In this document: positions 1 through 9,824 of the stretch, in pieces
How positions within the stretch are numbered: the first letter of the stretch is position 1
How the letters are laid out: each line of letters opens with the position of its first letter
Assembly: GCF_031951985.1 (NCBI RefSeq)
Contig: NZ_JAVLVU010000001.1
Span: 1,612,001-1,676,000, forward strand
DNA length: 64,000 nucleotides
DNA from: Mucilaginibacter terrae
Lineage (GTDB): Bacteria; Bacteroidota; Bacteroidia; Sphingobacteriales; Sphingobacteriaceae
Direction of reading: 5' to 3'
Notes under the pieces: generated by a model
The model's database searches: none
Told to the model about the DNA's origin: nothing
What the model saw: the letters and a program-made list of their open reading frames with translations, nothing else
Program-made: the position numbers and the translations under genes

Positions 1-2202
1 AATTTTGATATTACCGGCGGTACTCAAAATGTGAGGTACTTCCTTTCGGCCGGCTACCTTAACCAGGATGGTATGGTTAAAGATTTTGGCAGCAAACAAG
101 GTATAAATAACAACTACTTTAACGAGAGGTATAACTACCGTTCAAACCTCGACATAAAGATCACCAAAACTACTGATCTCCGCCTCGACCTTTCGGGAAA
201 CATCAGCACCATTAATACGCCACAGGTAGGCAGTCCTAACGGCTGGAACGATGTGTTTGCCGATTATGGTAGTATTTGGACACTGGCACCCTGGGCATAT
301 CCTATTTACAACCCCGATGGCTCGTTGGGCTACAGCGCATGGCAACGCAGCCCCGGCACCGGTGGCACTGTATACGATGCAAACAATATTGTGGGCCGTT
401 TAACCTACCTGGGTTACAACCGAACATTTGAAAACAATATGAACCTGGTAAGTAATATTACCCAAAAGCTTAATTTTATCACACCCGGGCTATCATTAAA
501 AGGCGTTTTATCATATGCCTCAAACTATAACAACCCCAACGTGAGCATGAGCGGTGGCGAATTTCCGTCGTTTATTTATAACCCAACAGCCAACACTTAC
601 GAACCACGCAATGCCAATACCTTTAGGGTGCGCAGGCTTATACGCGGCTCAAACAACGGTAGCACCATTCGTGTGTTAACTACACAGGCATCACTTAATT
701 ATGATAGAAGCTTTGGTTACCACCACGTATCAGGTATGGCCTTGTTTATGCAACAGTCTGATACGCGTGCAAACTCCGCCAGTACTTACAACTTTATTCC
801 AAGCAAGTTCAGAAGCTATGTAGGCCGTTTTACCTATGACTTTAAGCAACGCTACCTTTTTGAGGTGAACGGCTCGTACAATGGGTCTGATCGTTTTTCG
901 GAAAGCAAACGCTTCGGCTTCTTCCCTGCCGTATCGGCCGGTTGGAACATAAGCGAAGAAGAATTTTTCAAGAAGAATTTTGGTGTGGTAAGCCTGTTTA
1001 AATTGAGAGGCTCGTATGGTTTAACTGGTAATGATAAGCTGGGAGGAAATTTCAGTTACTACTACCAGCAAATTTATACATCATCTGGCAACCAGGTCTT
1101 TTTTGGTAACCCAAATCCCAACACTTCCAATGGTATTTACGAAGGAACCTTAGGCAATCTTGAGGTTGGCTGGGAAAACGAAAAGAAGTTTGACTTAGGT
1201 CTGGAAATGGGTTTCTTTAAAAATAAACTTACTGCAACCATCGACTACTTTAACAACAATCGTTACGATATTTTAACCGACCGTAGCGGCCGGGCCGACC
1301 CTCGTTTTGGTTCAGTATCGCTCACATTTGGTCAAACACTACCACCGGTAAACCTGGGTAAGGTAAATAATAAGGGTATTGAGGTTGAGCTAAATTATAA
1401 CGGCAAAGTGGGTAAAGACCTTAGCTACTCTGTTAAAGGCACCTACTCAATTGCCAAAAACAAAATCGTATTTGCAGATGAACCTACATATGCGAACGAA
1501 TATCAGGCTTACACCGGCAAAGCAATTAACACACAGCGTGTATACACCTGGATAGGTTTTTACCAGGATGCTAATGATATTGCTAACAGTGCCAAACCAG
1601 GGCAGGCTGTACGCCCCGGAGATCTTAAATACGCCGACCTGAATGGCGATGGTGTAATTAACGGGTTTGACACCAAAGTACAGGGCGATCCTAACATTCC
1701 TAATACTACCGGTGGTATAAACCTTTCGGTACGTTACAAAAACTTCAATATCGGGGCATTTTTCCAGGGAGCAATGAACTTTAACGTTCGGGGCGTTGCC
1801 GAGGCTATACAACCGTTTGGCTCTAATTTTATGGCCATCCATCAACAAGCCTGGACACCTGAATTAGGAAATAATGCCAAATTCCCGCTATTATCATTCA
1901 TTCCTGGCATTAGCGACTCAAGAGCTAACCCGTCAACTTTTTGGATGATACCGGGCGATTACATCCGCCTGAAAACAGCTGAAGTTGGATACACGCTTCC
2001 TCAAAGCTTTGTAGCTAAACTTCACATGAAATCTATTAAAGTTTACTCAAATGGCTATAACCTGCTCACGTGGACCAAGCTAAGCAGCCTGTATCAGCTC
2101 GACCCCGAAATTGGGCAGGGTTCAACCGGATCAAGTGGTACCGACAGGGCAAATTATCCACCACAGCGAATTTTCAACTTTGGTGTATCGGCCACATTTT
2201 AA
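1..2202 (+). CDS. SusC/RagA-type TonB-dependent outer-membrane transporter, 3' part
   Basis: This is the C-terminal 733 residues of a SusC-like outer-membrane beta-barrel; the frame is open to the window edge, so signal peptide, carboxypeptidase-like domain and plug lie upstream. The visible part is barrel: alternating aromatic strands, repeated 'GSYG' and 'YTLP' turns, 'DLNGDGVING' calcium-loop-like segment, and the usual ending with an aromatic residue (final residues S-A-T-F). Such proteins pair with a SusD lipoprotein and import oligosaccharides using TonB energy. The partner SusD starts 21 bp downstream, so the two are one transcript. Substrate is inferred only from the downstream enzymes. 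Confidence 0.95.
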   Translation, partial: NFDITGGTQNVRYFLSAGYLNQDGMVKDFGSKQGINNNYFNERYNYRSNLDIKITKTTDLRLDLSGNISTINTPQVGSPNGWNDVFADYGSIWTLAPWAYPIYNPDGSLGYSAWQRSPGTGGTVYDANNIVGRLTYLGYNRTFENNMNLVSNITQKLNFITPGLSLKGVLSYASNYNNPNVSMSGGEFPSFIYNPTANTYEPRNANTFRVRRLIRGSNNGSTIRVLTTQASLNYDRSFGYHHVSGMALFMQQSDTRANSASTYNFIPSKFRSYVGRFTYDFKQRYLFEVNGSYNGSDRFSESKRFGFFPAVSAGWNISEEEFFKKNFGVVSLFKLRGSYGLTGNDKLGGNFSYYYQQIYTSSGNQVFFGNPNPNTSNGIYEGTLGNLEVGWENEKKFDLGLEMGFFKNKLTATIDYFNNNRYDILTDRSGRADPRFGSVSLTFGQTLPPVNLGKVNNKGIEVELNYNGKVGKDLSYSVKGTYSIAKNKIVFADEPTYANEYQAYTGKAINTQRVYTWIGFYQDANDIANSAKPGQAVRPGDLKYADLNGDGVINGFDTKVQGDPNIPNTTGGINLSVRYKNFNIGAFFQGAMNFNVRGVAEAIQPFGSNFMAIHQQAWTPELGNNAKFPLLSFIPGISDSRANPSTFWMIPGDYIRLKTAEVGYTLPQSFVAKLHMKSIKVYSNGYNLLTWTKLSSLYQLDPEIGQGSTGSSGTDRANYPPQRIFNFGVSATF

Positions 2203-2223
2203 ACATTTTATAACAACATTAAC

Positions 2224-4044
2224 ATGAGAAGTTTAATCATCATAATAGGAACCTGCATGGTTTTGGCGGCATGCAGTAAAGAGGGCGGTTTTTTGGCAAA
2301 TACCACAACCCCTTTGGATGAAGCCCAAACCTTTACCGATAGTTTGCGCACCATACAATTTTTAAACGGTATATATGCCGAGGGTACTTACAACGATGCC
2401 AGCTATGCCGGCGTAGGGTTTGCATTTAACAAACGCCGTTGGGAAACACACGGTAACTGGGAAACCTCGGTAGATGACTCTGAATACTCTTTAAGTTCGG
2501 CCACACGCCCATCGGTAATGCTATACCAGGGAACGCTTTCGGCGGCCAATTACGGAGCTAACCCCAAAGCCACCGAGGTATGGGCTACCCCCTATCGTAA
2601 CATACGCCGTTGTAACGTATTATTAAAAAATATTGACAGGTCTCCATTATCAAACGCTACCAAAAACCGTATGCGTGGCGAAGCCCGTTGTTTACGTGCC
2701 TGGTATTATCTGCAATTATTAATTGTATACGGCGGTGTACCCAATGTAGGCGATAATGTTTATGGGATTGAAGATTTCCTCGATCTGCCACGTCAAAACT
2801 TTGCCGAACTTGTAAGTTATTTGAGCACAGAGCTTGACCAGGCAGCACTACTGCTTCCTGCACCCAACGCAGCCCCTCCTGCCGGTTACCAGGATCTTGA
2901 TTTTGGCCGCGTTACCAAGGGCACTGCTATGGGCCTTAAATCGCGCTTGTTGTTGTACGCAGCAAGCCCCTTATTCAACGGCGGGGCACTGGCCTCGGCA
3001 ACAGCACAGCAAAAAGCCATTGTTAGTTACCCTGAGTATAATGTTAGCCGCTGGCAAACTGCTGCTACCGCTGCAGAGGCTGTTATTAACAGCGGTTACT
3101 ATGCGCTAAATCTAAATAATACCGTAAAACCGGGCTATGGCTTTTACGAAGTATTTTTAACAAGGGCAAGCCGCGAGTACATTTTTATGGTAAGTCGTCC
3201 TAATAATAAAGATTTTGAACTGTACTACCTGCCGGGCACACGCAGCGGTCAAAACTATTCGCGTCCAACCCAAAACCTGGTTGATGCTTTCCCGATGAAC
3301 AACGGCAAAGCCATTACCGATCCTACATCCGGCTATGACCCTGCTAACCCCTATGTAAAACGCGACCCTCGTTTTAATTACAGCATTATTTTTAACGGTA
3401 GCCGGTATCAAAGCAATGCCAACGTACAAGATTTTGTATGGACATTTACCGGTACTGGTTCCAACGGTGATGCTTTTTCGTCGGGTGGAAATACTGGCTA
3501 TTTCTCACGCAAGATGTTAGATAGTACGGTGACCAACAGCGTGGGTGCCAATCCGCAACGTAACTGGCCGCTCATGCGCTACGCCGAAATTTTACTGAAT
3601 TATGCCGAAGCTATAAATGAAACCGGCAATACAGCCCTTGCCTATCCTAAGTTGCGTGAATTACGTGAGCGTGCCGGTATACAGCCTGGTGCAGATAACA
3701 ACTACGGCATGAACCCCAATATGAACCAAACCGAAATGCGTGCCTTCATCCAAAACGAACGCCGTATTGAACTGGCATTTGAAGACCAGCGTTATCATGA
3801 CATACGCCGCTGGAAAATTGCTATGACATTGTATAATGGCACTGCAAACGGATACAACCGCGTTATGCACCCTATACGTGTAGGTTCGGCCGGTTCGCTT
3901 ACTACTGGTGTTGGCTTAACATTCACTTATCAAATCGAAAACAACATCCGTCAGCACGTTTTCAGGCCCGAAATGTATTTGTGGCCAATTATGGACGAAG
4001 AGATAAGAAAAATGCCTTCTATGATTCAAAACCCGGGCTGGTAA
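2224..4044 (+). CDS. SusD/RagB family nutrient-binding lipoprotein
   Basis: A 606-residue surface lipoprotein that should cap the SusC barrel encoded just upstream. It begins with a lipoprotein signal peptide ending L-A-A-C, giving lipidated Cys17. The body has the SusD signs: N-terminal TPR-like helices ('ARCLRAWYYLQLLIVYGGVP'), the 'PLMRYAEILLNYAEA' helix and the late 'IQNERRIELAFEDQRYHDIRRWK' segment, read here only in part. Length is within the usual 450-650. It probably binds the polysaccharide that GH16, GH105, GH43 and GH115 downstream attack. A hairpin follows about 30 bp after the stop. Confidence 0.95.
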   Translation: MRSLIIIIGTCMVLAACSKEGGFLANTTTPLDEAQTFTDSLRTIQFLNGIYAEGTYNDASYAGVGFAFNKRRWETHGNWETSVDDSEYSLSSATRPSVMLYQGTLSAANYGANPKATEVWATPYRNIRRCNVLLKNIDRSPLSNATKNRMRGEARCLRAWYYLQLLIVYGGVPNVGDNVYGIEDFLDLPRQNFAELVSYLSTELDQAALLLPAPNAAPPAGYQDLDFGRVTKGTAMGLKSRLLLYAASPLFNGGALASATAQQKAIVSYPEYNVSRWQTAATAAEAVINSGYYALNLNNTVKPGYGFYEVFLTRASREYIFMVSRPNNKDFELYYLPGTRSGQNYSRPTQNLVDAFPMNNGKAITDPTSGYDPANPYVKRDPRFNYSIIFNGSRYQSNANVQDFVWTFTGTGSNGDAFSSGGNTGYFSRKMLDSTVTNSVGANPQRNWPLMRYAEILLNYAEAINETGNTALAYPKLRELRERAGIQPGADNNYGMNPNMNQTEMRAFIQNERRIELAFEDQRYHDIRRWKIAMTLYNGTANGYNRVMHPIRVGSAGSLTTGVGLTFTYQIENNIRQHVFRPEMYLWPIMDEEIRKMPSMIQNPGW

Positions 4045-4074
4045 CTAAGTGTGAATATTCAGTAACAGCCTTTT

Positions 4075-4118
4075 GTTCCCTTGATAGTCTGCCTGTTAGG
4101 CGGCTATCGGGGAACTTT
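4075..4118 (+). terminator. Hairpin after susD, candidate terminator or processing site
   Basis: GTTCCC and GATAG at 4075-4087 pair with CTATC and GGGAAC at 4104-4115 with one bulge; GCCT/AGGC at 4091-4101 extends the stem. TTTAT follows. It lies between susD and the enzyme genes, so it may lower expression of the latter relative to susCD. The remaining DNA up to the GH16 start shows no gene. Confidence 0.5.
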
Positions 4119-4291
4119 ATATGGTATAATTTGAGCATTTGTCACAAAGCTATTACCATCAAATTAGCCCCTGTATTTTATCATTTAGCCCCCTTTGCGT
4201 TACTTTATTTTGGCCTTATTTGCAACATACCTGCTTTATTCAGTTTAAAGCATTGAATATTCCATTTGTAAGGGTGATATATCATATTATT

Positions 4292-5155
4292 ATGCTCATC
4301 TATATGCTAAAAACAAATCTATTGTCCATTCTACTGGTTACTACTATTTTCCCTGCTGTGGTAAATGCTCAATCAAAAAACAACGGTTACAAACTGGTAT
4401 GGAGCGACGAGTTTAACACGCCCGGTGCTCCCAATCCTAAAAACTGGACCTATGAAAAAGGATTTGTAAGAAATAATGAACTACAATGGTACATCACCCA
4501 GGAAAATGCCGTTTGTAAAAACGGAAAACTAATTATTGAAGCCCGGCGCGATACAACCGCTAATCCTAATTATGAACAAGGTTCAAAAGACTGGCGTAAA
4601 GCAAGGTCTACTAAAGGATATACCTCGGCCAGTTTAAAAACATCGGGACTACAATCATGGCAATATGGCCGCTTTGAAATGAAAGCCAGGATCGATACCG
4701 CCGTTGGCTTATGGCCTGCCTTCTGGACTTTAGGTGTAAACGGCCAATGGCCCTCATGCGGCGAAATTGACATTATGGAGTATTACCAGGAGAAAATTTT
4801 GGCCAATATAGCCTGCGGCACCTTAACCCGCTACAAGGCCAAGTGGTTCAGCAATACCAAACAAATTTCAAGCTTTGCCGATAAACAGTGGAGCAGCAAA
4901 TTCCATGTATGGCGAATGGATTGGGATGAGCAGCAAATAAGCCTCTTTGTTGACGACCTTTTGCTCACCAAAGTATCGTTAGATGAGCTAAATAATGCTA
5001 ACGGGAATCCGCCCAATCCTTTCAAGCAGCCACATTATATTTTAATTAACCTGGCCTTAGGTGGAGATAATGGCGGCGACCCGTCGAAAACCAGTTTCCC
5101 CAGAAAGTACGAGATTGATTACGTACGCGTGTACCAAAAAATACAAAAAAATTAA
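4292..5155 (+). CDS. Secreted GH16 family endo-glycanase
   Basis: A glycoside hydrolase family 16 enzyme of about 287 residues, cutting internal beta-1,3 or beta-1,4 links in glucans or galactans with retention. The GH16 active-site signature E-x-D-x-x-E is clear: E158, D160 and E163 in 'GEIDIMEYY', counted from the ATG at 4292. 'VWSDEF' near the N terminus and 'IDYVRVYQ' at the end are also family marks. A signal peptide ending at V-N-A-Q follows the start. A longer frame begins at 4139 but its extra residues are unlike a leader; 4292 or 4304 is preferred. It follows the SusCD pair on the same strand. Exact subfamily and substrate cannot be set by eye. Confidence 0.9.
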   Translation: MLIYMLKTNLLSILLVTTIFPAVVNAQSKNNGYKLVWSDEFNTPGAPNPKNWTYEKGFVRNNELQWYITQENAVCKNGKLIIEARRDTTANPNYEQGSKDWRKARSTKGYTSASLKTSGLQSWQYGRFEMKARIDTAVGLWPAFWTLGVNGQWPSCGEIDIMEYYQEKILANIACGTLTRYKAKWFSNTKQISSFADKQWSSKFHVWRMDWDEQQISLFVDDLLLTKVSLDELNNANGNPPNPFKQPHYILINLALGGDNGGDPSKTSFPRKYEIDYVRVYQKIQKN

Positions 5156-5167
5156 GCTGAGAATGAT

Positions 5168-5254
5168 ATTTAAGTTGGGAAAACCTTTGACTCAAAGCAA
5201 TAAGTAGTGAAGTTTTCATCTTACCATCGCCATATGCGGCTGCCCAACTTAAAT
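5168..5254 (+). other. Perfect 12-bp inverted repeat in GH16-GH105 gap
   Basis: ATTTAAGTTGGG at 5168-5179 is the exact reverse complement of CCCAACTTAAAT at 5243-5254. Between them lies a smaller palindrome, CTTTGA-ct-TCAAAG-like, at about 5187-5198. No T-run follows, so this is not a standard terminator. It could be a structured intercistronic RNA or a small mobile-element relic. Confidence 0.5.
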
Positions 5255-5303
5255 CAAACTGACACCTTTTTCCCCTTCCCATCTAACTAATAAAAAAGAT
5301 TGC

Positions 5304-6458
5304 ATGAAACATCTACCCTATAAAGCTGCAGTTATAACAACATTTTTAACCATAACTATATCAAGCTTATGCGCAGCGCAAAAAAAAGCTAATTCCACGC
5401 AATCGGCTCAAGAGGTTGTGAATATCATACATAAAGTAAACCGTTACTGGCAGGCCGGGCACCCCGAACATGGTCGTCCGTTTTGGGATAACGCCGTTTA
5501 CCATACGGGCAACATGGAAGCCTATAAACTAACTAAAGATAAAGCCTACCTGAACTACTCTATTGCCTGGGCCGAACATAATGAATGGAAAGGCGCAAAA
5601 TCAAACGACCGCAGCAAATGGCTCAGTAATTATGGCGAAACGGATCAGCATGTATTGTTTGGCGACTGGCAAATATGCTTTCAAACCTATGCCGATCTTT
5701 ACAACTTAGCACCGCAGTCCATTAAAATTAAACGCGCCCGCGAGGTGATGGAATACCAAATGCAAACCCCAAAAAACGATTACTGGTTTTGGGTTGATGC
5801 CTTGTACATGGTTATGCCCACCATGACCAAACTTTATAATATAACCCGTAACCCGCTGTATCTCGAAAAAATGCACAACTATGTACAATCAACTGATAGT
5901 GTGATGTACGATAGCAATGAAAACCTGTATTACAGAGATAAGAAGTATTTATATCCTCAACACAAAACCAATAATGGCCGCAAAGATTTTTGGGCACGTG
6001 GCGATGGCTGGGCACTTGCTGCTTATGCCAAAGTATTAGCCGAATTACCAAAAACTGATAAACACCGCGCCGGATATGTAGATAAATTTAAAAAAATGGC
6101 TAAAGCTGTAGCAGCCTGCCAACAGCCCGAAGGTTACTGGACACGAAGCATGTTTGACCCACAGCAAGCCCCCGGCCCCGAAACCAGTGGCACCGCACTA
6201 TTTTCCTATGGCATTTTATGGGGAATAAACAACGGACTACTCGATAGGGCAACTTATGAACCTGTTGTAAAAAAATCGTGGAAGTATCTTAGTACGGTTG
6301 CCCTGCAACCCGATGGTAAAGTAGGCTACATTCAACCCATTGGCGAAAAAGCCATACCGGGGCAAATAGTTGATGCAAACTCAACCTATAATTTTGGTGT
6401 AGGCGTTTATTTGCTGGCAGCTTGCGAGGAGGTGAAATTTTTGAAAAAGCGTAAATAA
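5304..6458 (+). CDS. GH88/GH105 family unsaturated glycuronyl hydrolase
   Basis: A 384-residue member of the YteR/RhiN-like GH105 (GH88-type) alpha6/alpha6 barrel enzymes. These hydrate the terminal unsaturated uronic acid on oligosaccharides released by lyases. Family marks seen are 'GETDQHVLFGDWQ', 'FWVDALYMVMPTM' with the likely catalytic Asp165, 'FWARGDGWALAAYAKVL' and 'GTALFSYGILWG'. A signal peptide ends around 'LCAAQ', so it works in the periplasm or outside. It points to a uronic-acid-containing substrate, which fits the GH115 gene later in the cluster. No polysaccharide lyase gene is visible in the window. Confidence 0.92.
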   Translation: MKHLPYKAAVITTFLTITISSLCAAQKKANSTQSAQEVVNIIHKVNRYWQAGHPEHGRPFWDNAVYHTGNMEAYKLTKDKAYLNYSIAWAEHNEWKGAKSNDRSKWLSNYGETDQHVLFGDWQICFQTYADLYNLAPQSIKIKRAREVMEYQMQTPKNDYWFWVDALYMVMPTMTKLYNITRNPLYLEKMHNYVQSTDSVMYDSNENLYYRDKKYLYPQHKTNNGRKDFWARGDGWALAAYAKVLAELPKTDKHRAGYVDKFKKMAKAVAACQQPEGYWTRSMFDPQQAPGPETSGTALFSYGILWGINNGLLDRATYEPVVKKSWKYLSTVALQPDGKVGYIQPIGEKAIPGQIVDANSTYNFGVGVYLLAACEEVKFLKKRK

Positions 6459-6468
6459 TTAAACATAA

Positions 6469-6532
6469 AAAAGAGTTGCTCTAAACTTATGTATGGCGGT
6501 GTGCCATTCAATACGTTTAAAACAACTCTTTT
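6469..6532. terminator. Bidirectional terminator between convergent GH105 and GH43
   Basis: AAAAGAGTTG at 6469-6478 pairs with CAACTCTTTT at 6523-6532, with ATGGC/GCCAT (6493-6497, 6503-6507) as an inner hairpin. A-run and T-run flank it on both sides, fitting its place between convergent genes. Confidence 0.65.
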
Positions 6533-6578
6533 CAGTTGATAAAATTATTTGAGTTTAACCTCTTAAATAACCATTCAA

Positions 6579-7685
6579 TTATTTATTGGGGTATATCATC
6601 TCAATTTTTCCATCAGGGGTGTGGTTAAGCTCAGTTACCTTAACATTACGCAAATGAGTTTTGCCCGACAGTTGAGTGTCGTGATAAAAAATGTACCATT
6701 TGCCTTTAATCTCAATAATAGAATGGTGCGTTGTCCAGCCCTCTACCGGTTGCATAAAAGTACCGGCATAAACAAACGGACCTATAGGTTTGTCACCTAT
6801 GGCATAGGCAAGTAAATGGGTATCACCGGTTGAATAAGTAAAGAAATATTTGCCGTTAAACTTGTGCATCCACGATCCCTCAAAAAAACGGCGATTATGG
6901 TCTTTTCCCAAAATTGGTTTGCCAGCACTGTCAATAATTGCAGCATCTTTAACCGCTCCGTCAAACTCTTTCATGTTTGGTTTAAGCTTGGCTACTTTAC
7001 AATTCAGGGCGGGTGCATCATCCCGTTGTAAATCGGTTTTCGAACCATTGGCATCATATTTACCCTCTTTCCAGCGTTGTAGCTGACCACCCCATATACC
7101 GCCAAAATACATATAAGTGCTGCCGTCATCATCGGTAAACACAGCTGGGTCAATACTAAAGCTGCCCGGTATAGGTTTAGGCTCGGCTTTAAAAGGCCCC
7201 GCAGGGTTTTTAGAAGTAGCCACCCCTATTGCAAAAACATCGTTTTTATCTTTTAATGGAAAATACAGGTAATAGGTACCATCTTTAAAAGCCACATCAG
7301 GTGCCCATAGCTGACGACCGGCCCACGGAATATCTTTAATATCAAGCGCCACGCCATGATCGGTTACCTTGCCGCCAATACTATCCATCGACAGGATGTG
7401 ATAATCCCGCATATTAAAATGGTCCCCGTTATCATTCTCTTTTATACCCGATTCTACGTCGTGCGAGGGATAGATATAAATTTTTCCATTAAATACATGA
7501 GCTGATGGATCGGCCGTGTAAATAGAGCTGATCAACGGCTGCGAAAGATATTCCTTTTTGCCGCTATCCACTTTACTTTCGGTTTCGCTATTAACTTGCT
7601 TAGCGCTTTTTTGCTGACACGATGATACAAATGCGGCCATGGTTACTGTAGCCAGCATCAACTTTCCGGATGTTTTTAATATCAT
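6579..7685 (-). CDS. GH43 family glycosidase lipoprotein
   Basis: A 368-residue five-bladed propeller glycosidase of family GH43, inverting, with typical activities beta-xylosidase, alpha-L-arabinofuranosidase or exo-galactanase. Likely catalytic residues are Asp59 ('TADPSAHV'), Asp179 ('SIDPAVFTDDDG') and Glu269 ('FFEGSW'). The leader ends F-V-S-S-C, giving lipidated Cys23 and a membrane anchor. It is transcribed opposite to its neighbours, sharing a 96-bp divergent promoter region with the esterase gene. The motif style resembles bacterial xylan side-chain/xylosidase members, but the activity is not fixed by sequence alone. Confidence 0.92.
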   Translation of the reverse strand: MILKTSGKLMLATVTMAAFVSSCQQKSAKQVNSETESKVDSGKKEYLSQPLISSIYTADPSAHVFNGKIYIYPSHDVESGIKENDNGDHFNMRDYHILSMDSIGGKVTDHGVALDIKDIPWAGRQLWAPDVAFKDGTYYLYFPLKDKNDVFAIGVATSKNPAGPFKAEPKPIPGSFSIDPAVFTDDDGSTYMYFGGIWGGQLQRWKEGKYDANGSKTDLQRDDAPALNCKVAKLKPNMKEFDGAVKDAAIIDSAGKPILGKDHNRRFFEGSWMHKFNGKYFFTYSTGDTHLLAYAIGDKPIGPFVYAGTFMQPVEGWTTHHSIIEIKGKWYIFYHDTQLSGKTHLRNVKVTELNHTPDGKIEMIYPNK

Positions 7686-7743
7686 AAAATATAGGTTTTT
7701 AAGTGGTTTAATCTGATTTTTACAATCGATTGCAATATATACA

Positions 7744-7751
7744 TATCTTTG
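7744..7751 (+). promoter_or_regulatory. Bacteroidota -7 box for the esterase gene
   Basis: TATCTTTG matches the Bacteroidota -7 consensus TAnnTTTG exactly and ends 30 bp before the ATG at 7782. No clear -33 TTG is at the best spacing, so strength is uncertain. Confidence 0.4.
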
Positions 7752-7781
7752 CTATGTTTACAACAATTACTAACCAGTATT

Positions 7782-9722
7782 ATGCATAAATTTTTCAAGG
7801 CCCTCCCCTGCCTGCTCATTTGCCATTCGTTGGCAGTGGCACAGGTACGTTTACCACAGCTAATAAGCGATGGTATGGTTTTACAGCGTAATAAACCCAT
7901 TAACTTATGGGGATGGGCGCAAACCGGCGAGAAAGTAACCCTGAAATTTGCCGGTAAAACCTACCGCACCATTACCGGTACTGATGGCAAGTGGACCATA
8001 CAAGCCAAGGCCCTGAAAGCAGGCGGTCCGTACACGCTCACTATTAATGCAAGTAACCACATAACGCTGAACGATATTTTAATTGGCGATGTATGGTTTT
8101 GCTCCGGCCAATCAAATATGGCATTGCTCGTGAGCCGGGTAAAGGAGCGTTTCCCTGATGAAATTAAATCAGCTGATTATCCTCAGATACGTAATTTCTT
8201 TATTCCAACGGTATCTGACGTAAGCAAAATATATGATGACCTCCCGCCGGGAAAATGGTTAGCGGCAACACCGCAGCAGGTATTATCATTTGGGGCTACC
8301 TCATGGTTTTTTGCTAAAAAAATTTATCAAAAGTACCGGGTGCCTATTGGCATTATAAACTCCAGCGTGGGTGGCACACCGGCACAAGCCTGGATAAGCG
8401 ATGATGGAATTAAACAAATTCCGGCGTATGCATCCCGGCTTGAGCAATTACACAACACCCGTTATTTGGATAGTATTAAAAGCATTAAGCCCCCTGAAAA
8501 TCCTAACCCGGTTACCTCAAAAACTGATGAAGGGCTTAACGGCGCATTACCCTGGTTTGATGTAAACTATAAACCTGAAAACTGGAAGCCCTTTTGGCTA
8601 CCCGGATATTGGGCCGACCAGGGCATCAGGAATTTAAATGGCATAGTATGGTTCAGAAAAGAAGTTGATATACCGGCAGAGTTAGCGCAAAAACCGGCTA
8701 CCTTGTTTGTAGGCCGAATTATTGATGCCGATGAAACCTATATAAATGGCAAAAAGGTTGGCAATATTACATATCAATACCCGCCCCGCATTTATCCTTT
8801 GCCGCAGGATAAAAAACTCCTGCATGCGGGCAAAAATGTGATAACGGTACGTGTAATCAATTACTCGGGTAAGGGTGGCTTTGTGCCCGATAAAACATAT
8901 GCTTTAGCCTTTGGCAAAGATACTATTGACCTGCGCGGCAATTGGCAGTATAAAGTTGGACAGGCATTTACCCCGGCTTACAGCAACTACAAACCGTTTT
9001 CGGCACAGGATGAGCCTACCGGCTTATACAACACCATGGTTGCCCCGGCAATTAATTATGGCATAAAAGGCTTTGTATGGTACCAGGGCGAAACAAATGC
9101 CGGCAAACCACAGGAATATGACTTACTGCTAAAAACATTAATTACCAACTGGCGCAGTAAATGGAAAGATGATAAACTGCCGTTTATATACGCTCAACTA
9201 CCTAACTTTATGGAGGAGCAATACCTGCCCTCAAGCAGCCAATGGGCCGAAATGCGCGAAGCACAGGCAAAAGCGCTTAGCATGCCCGCCACCGGCATGG
9301 CCGTAACCATTGATGCCGGCGAATGGAATGATATACATCCGCTCGATAAAAAAACAGTAGGCGAACGCCTTGCCATTGCTGCAGAGAAAGTAGCATACGG
9401 CGAACAAAAAATTGTCAGCTCTGGCCCTATCCTGCTTTCATCAAAAATTAACGACCGCGAGATCATACTTACTTTTAGCAATACGGGCAGTGGCCTGGTA
9501 GCTAAAGGCGGTGGCAAGCTCAGGTATTTTGCTATTGCCGGTGATGATAAAAGATTTATTTGGGCCGATGCACGCATTGAGGGCAATACGGTAATTGTAT
9601 CTAACGATAAAATTATCCAGCCCAAATTTGTACGTTATGCATGGGCCGATAACCCTGATGGAGCTAACCTTTACAATATAGAGGGTTTGCCTGCATCACC
9701 ATTCCGTACTGATGGTTTATAA
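7782..9722 (+). CDS. Sialate O-acetylesterase-type (SASA/DUF303) carbohydrate esterase
   Basis: A 646-residue SGNH-like carbohydrate esterase that removes acetyl groups from sugars. The nucleophile is Ser111 in 'FCSGQSNMAL'; 'VWYQGETNAG' and the late 'DIHPLDK' carry the other expected catalytic-site blocks. A beta-galactosidase-like jelly-roll insert is visible in the middle ('LFVGRIIDADETYINGKKVGN'). Signal peptide ends L-A-V-A-Q. The ATG at 7782 is preferred to an upstream TTG because the signal peptide begins there. In xylan loci this family acts as an acetyl-xylan esterase, which would fit the GH43 and GH115 neighbours; that is inference. Confidence 0.9.
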   Translation: MHKFFKALPCLLICHSLAVAQVRLPQLISDGMVLQRNKPINLWGWAQTGEKVTLKFAGKTYRTITGTDGKWTIQAKALKAGGPYTLTINASNHITLNDILIGDVWFCSGQSNMALLVSRVKERFPDEIKSADYPQIRNFFIPTVSDVSKIYDDLPPGKWLAATPQQVLSFGATSWFFAKKIYQKYRVPIGIINSSVGGTPAQAWISDDGIKQIPAYASRLEQLHNTRYLDSIKSIKPPENPNPVTSKTDEGLNGALPWFDVNYKPENWKPFWLPGYWADQGIRNLNGIVWFRKEVDIPAELAQKPATLFVGRIIDADETYINGKKVGNITYQYPPRIYPLPQDKKLLHAGKNVITVRVINYSGKGGFVPDKTYALAFGKDTIDLRGNWQYKVGQAFTPAYSNYKPFSAQDEPTGLYNTMVAPAINYGIKGFVWYQGETNAGKPQEYDLLLKTLITNWRSKWKDDKLPFIYAQLPNFMEEQYLPSSSQWAEMREAQAKALSMPATGMAVTIDAGEWNDIHPLDKKTVGERLAIAAEKVAYGEQKIVSSGPILLSSKINDREIILTFSNTGSGLVAKGGGKLRYFAIAGDDKRFIWADARIEGNTVIVSNDKIIQPKFVRYAWADNPDGANLYNIEGLPASPFRTDGL

Positions 9723-9824
9723 TCAAATTAACTTATCGAAATAAAAACTGCCAGGTCTCTGCCTCCAAAAGCCTACGGTCCGGCAGTTAGCTTTAAAGCG
9801 TACCCAATACTATAAACTTCAATT

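Noticed and set aside
9746..9788. AACTGCC/GGCAGTT inverted repeat before GH115
   Set aside because: Only seven pairs with a 29-nt loop and no T-run; too weak to call a terminator.
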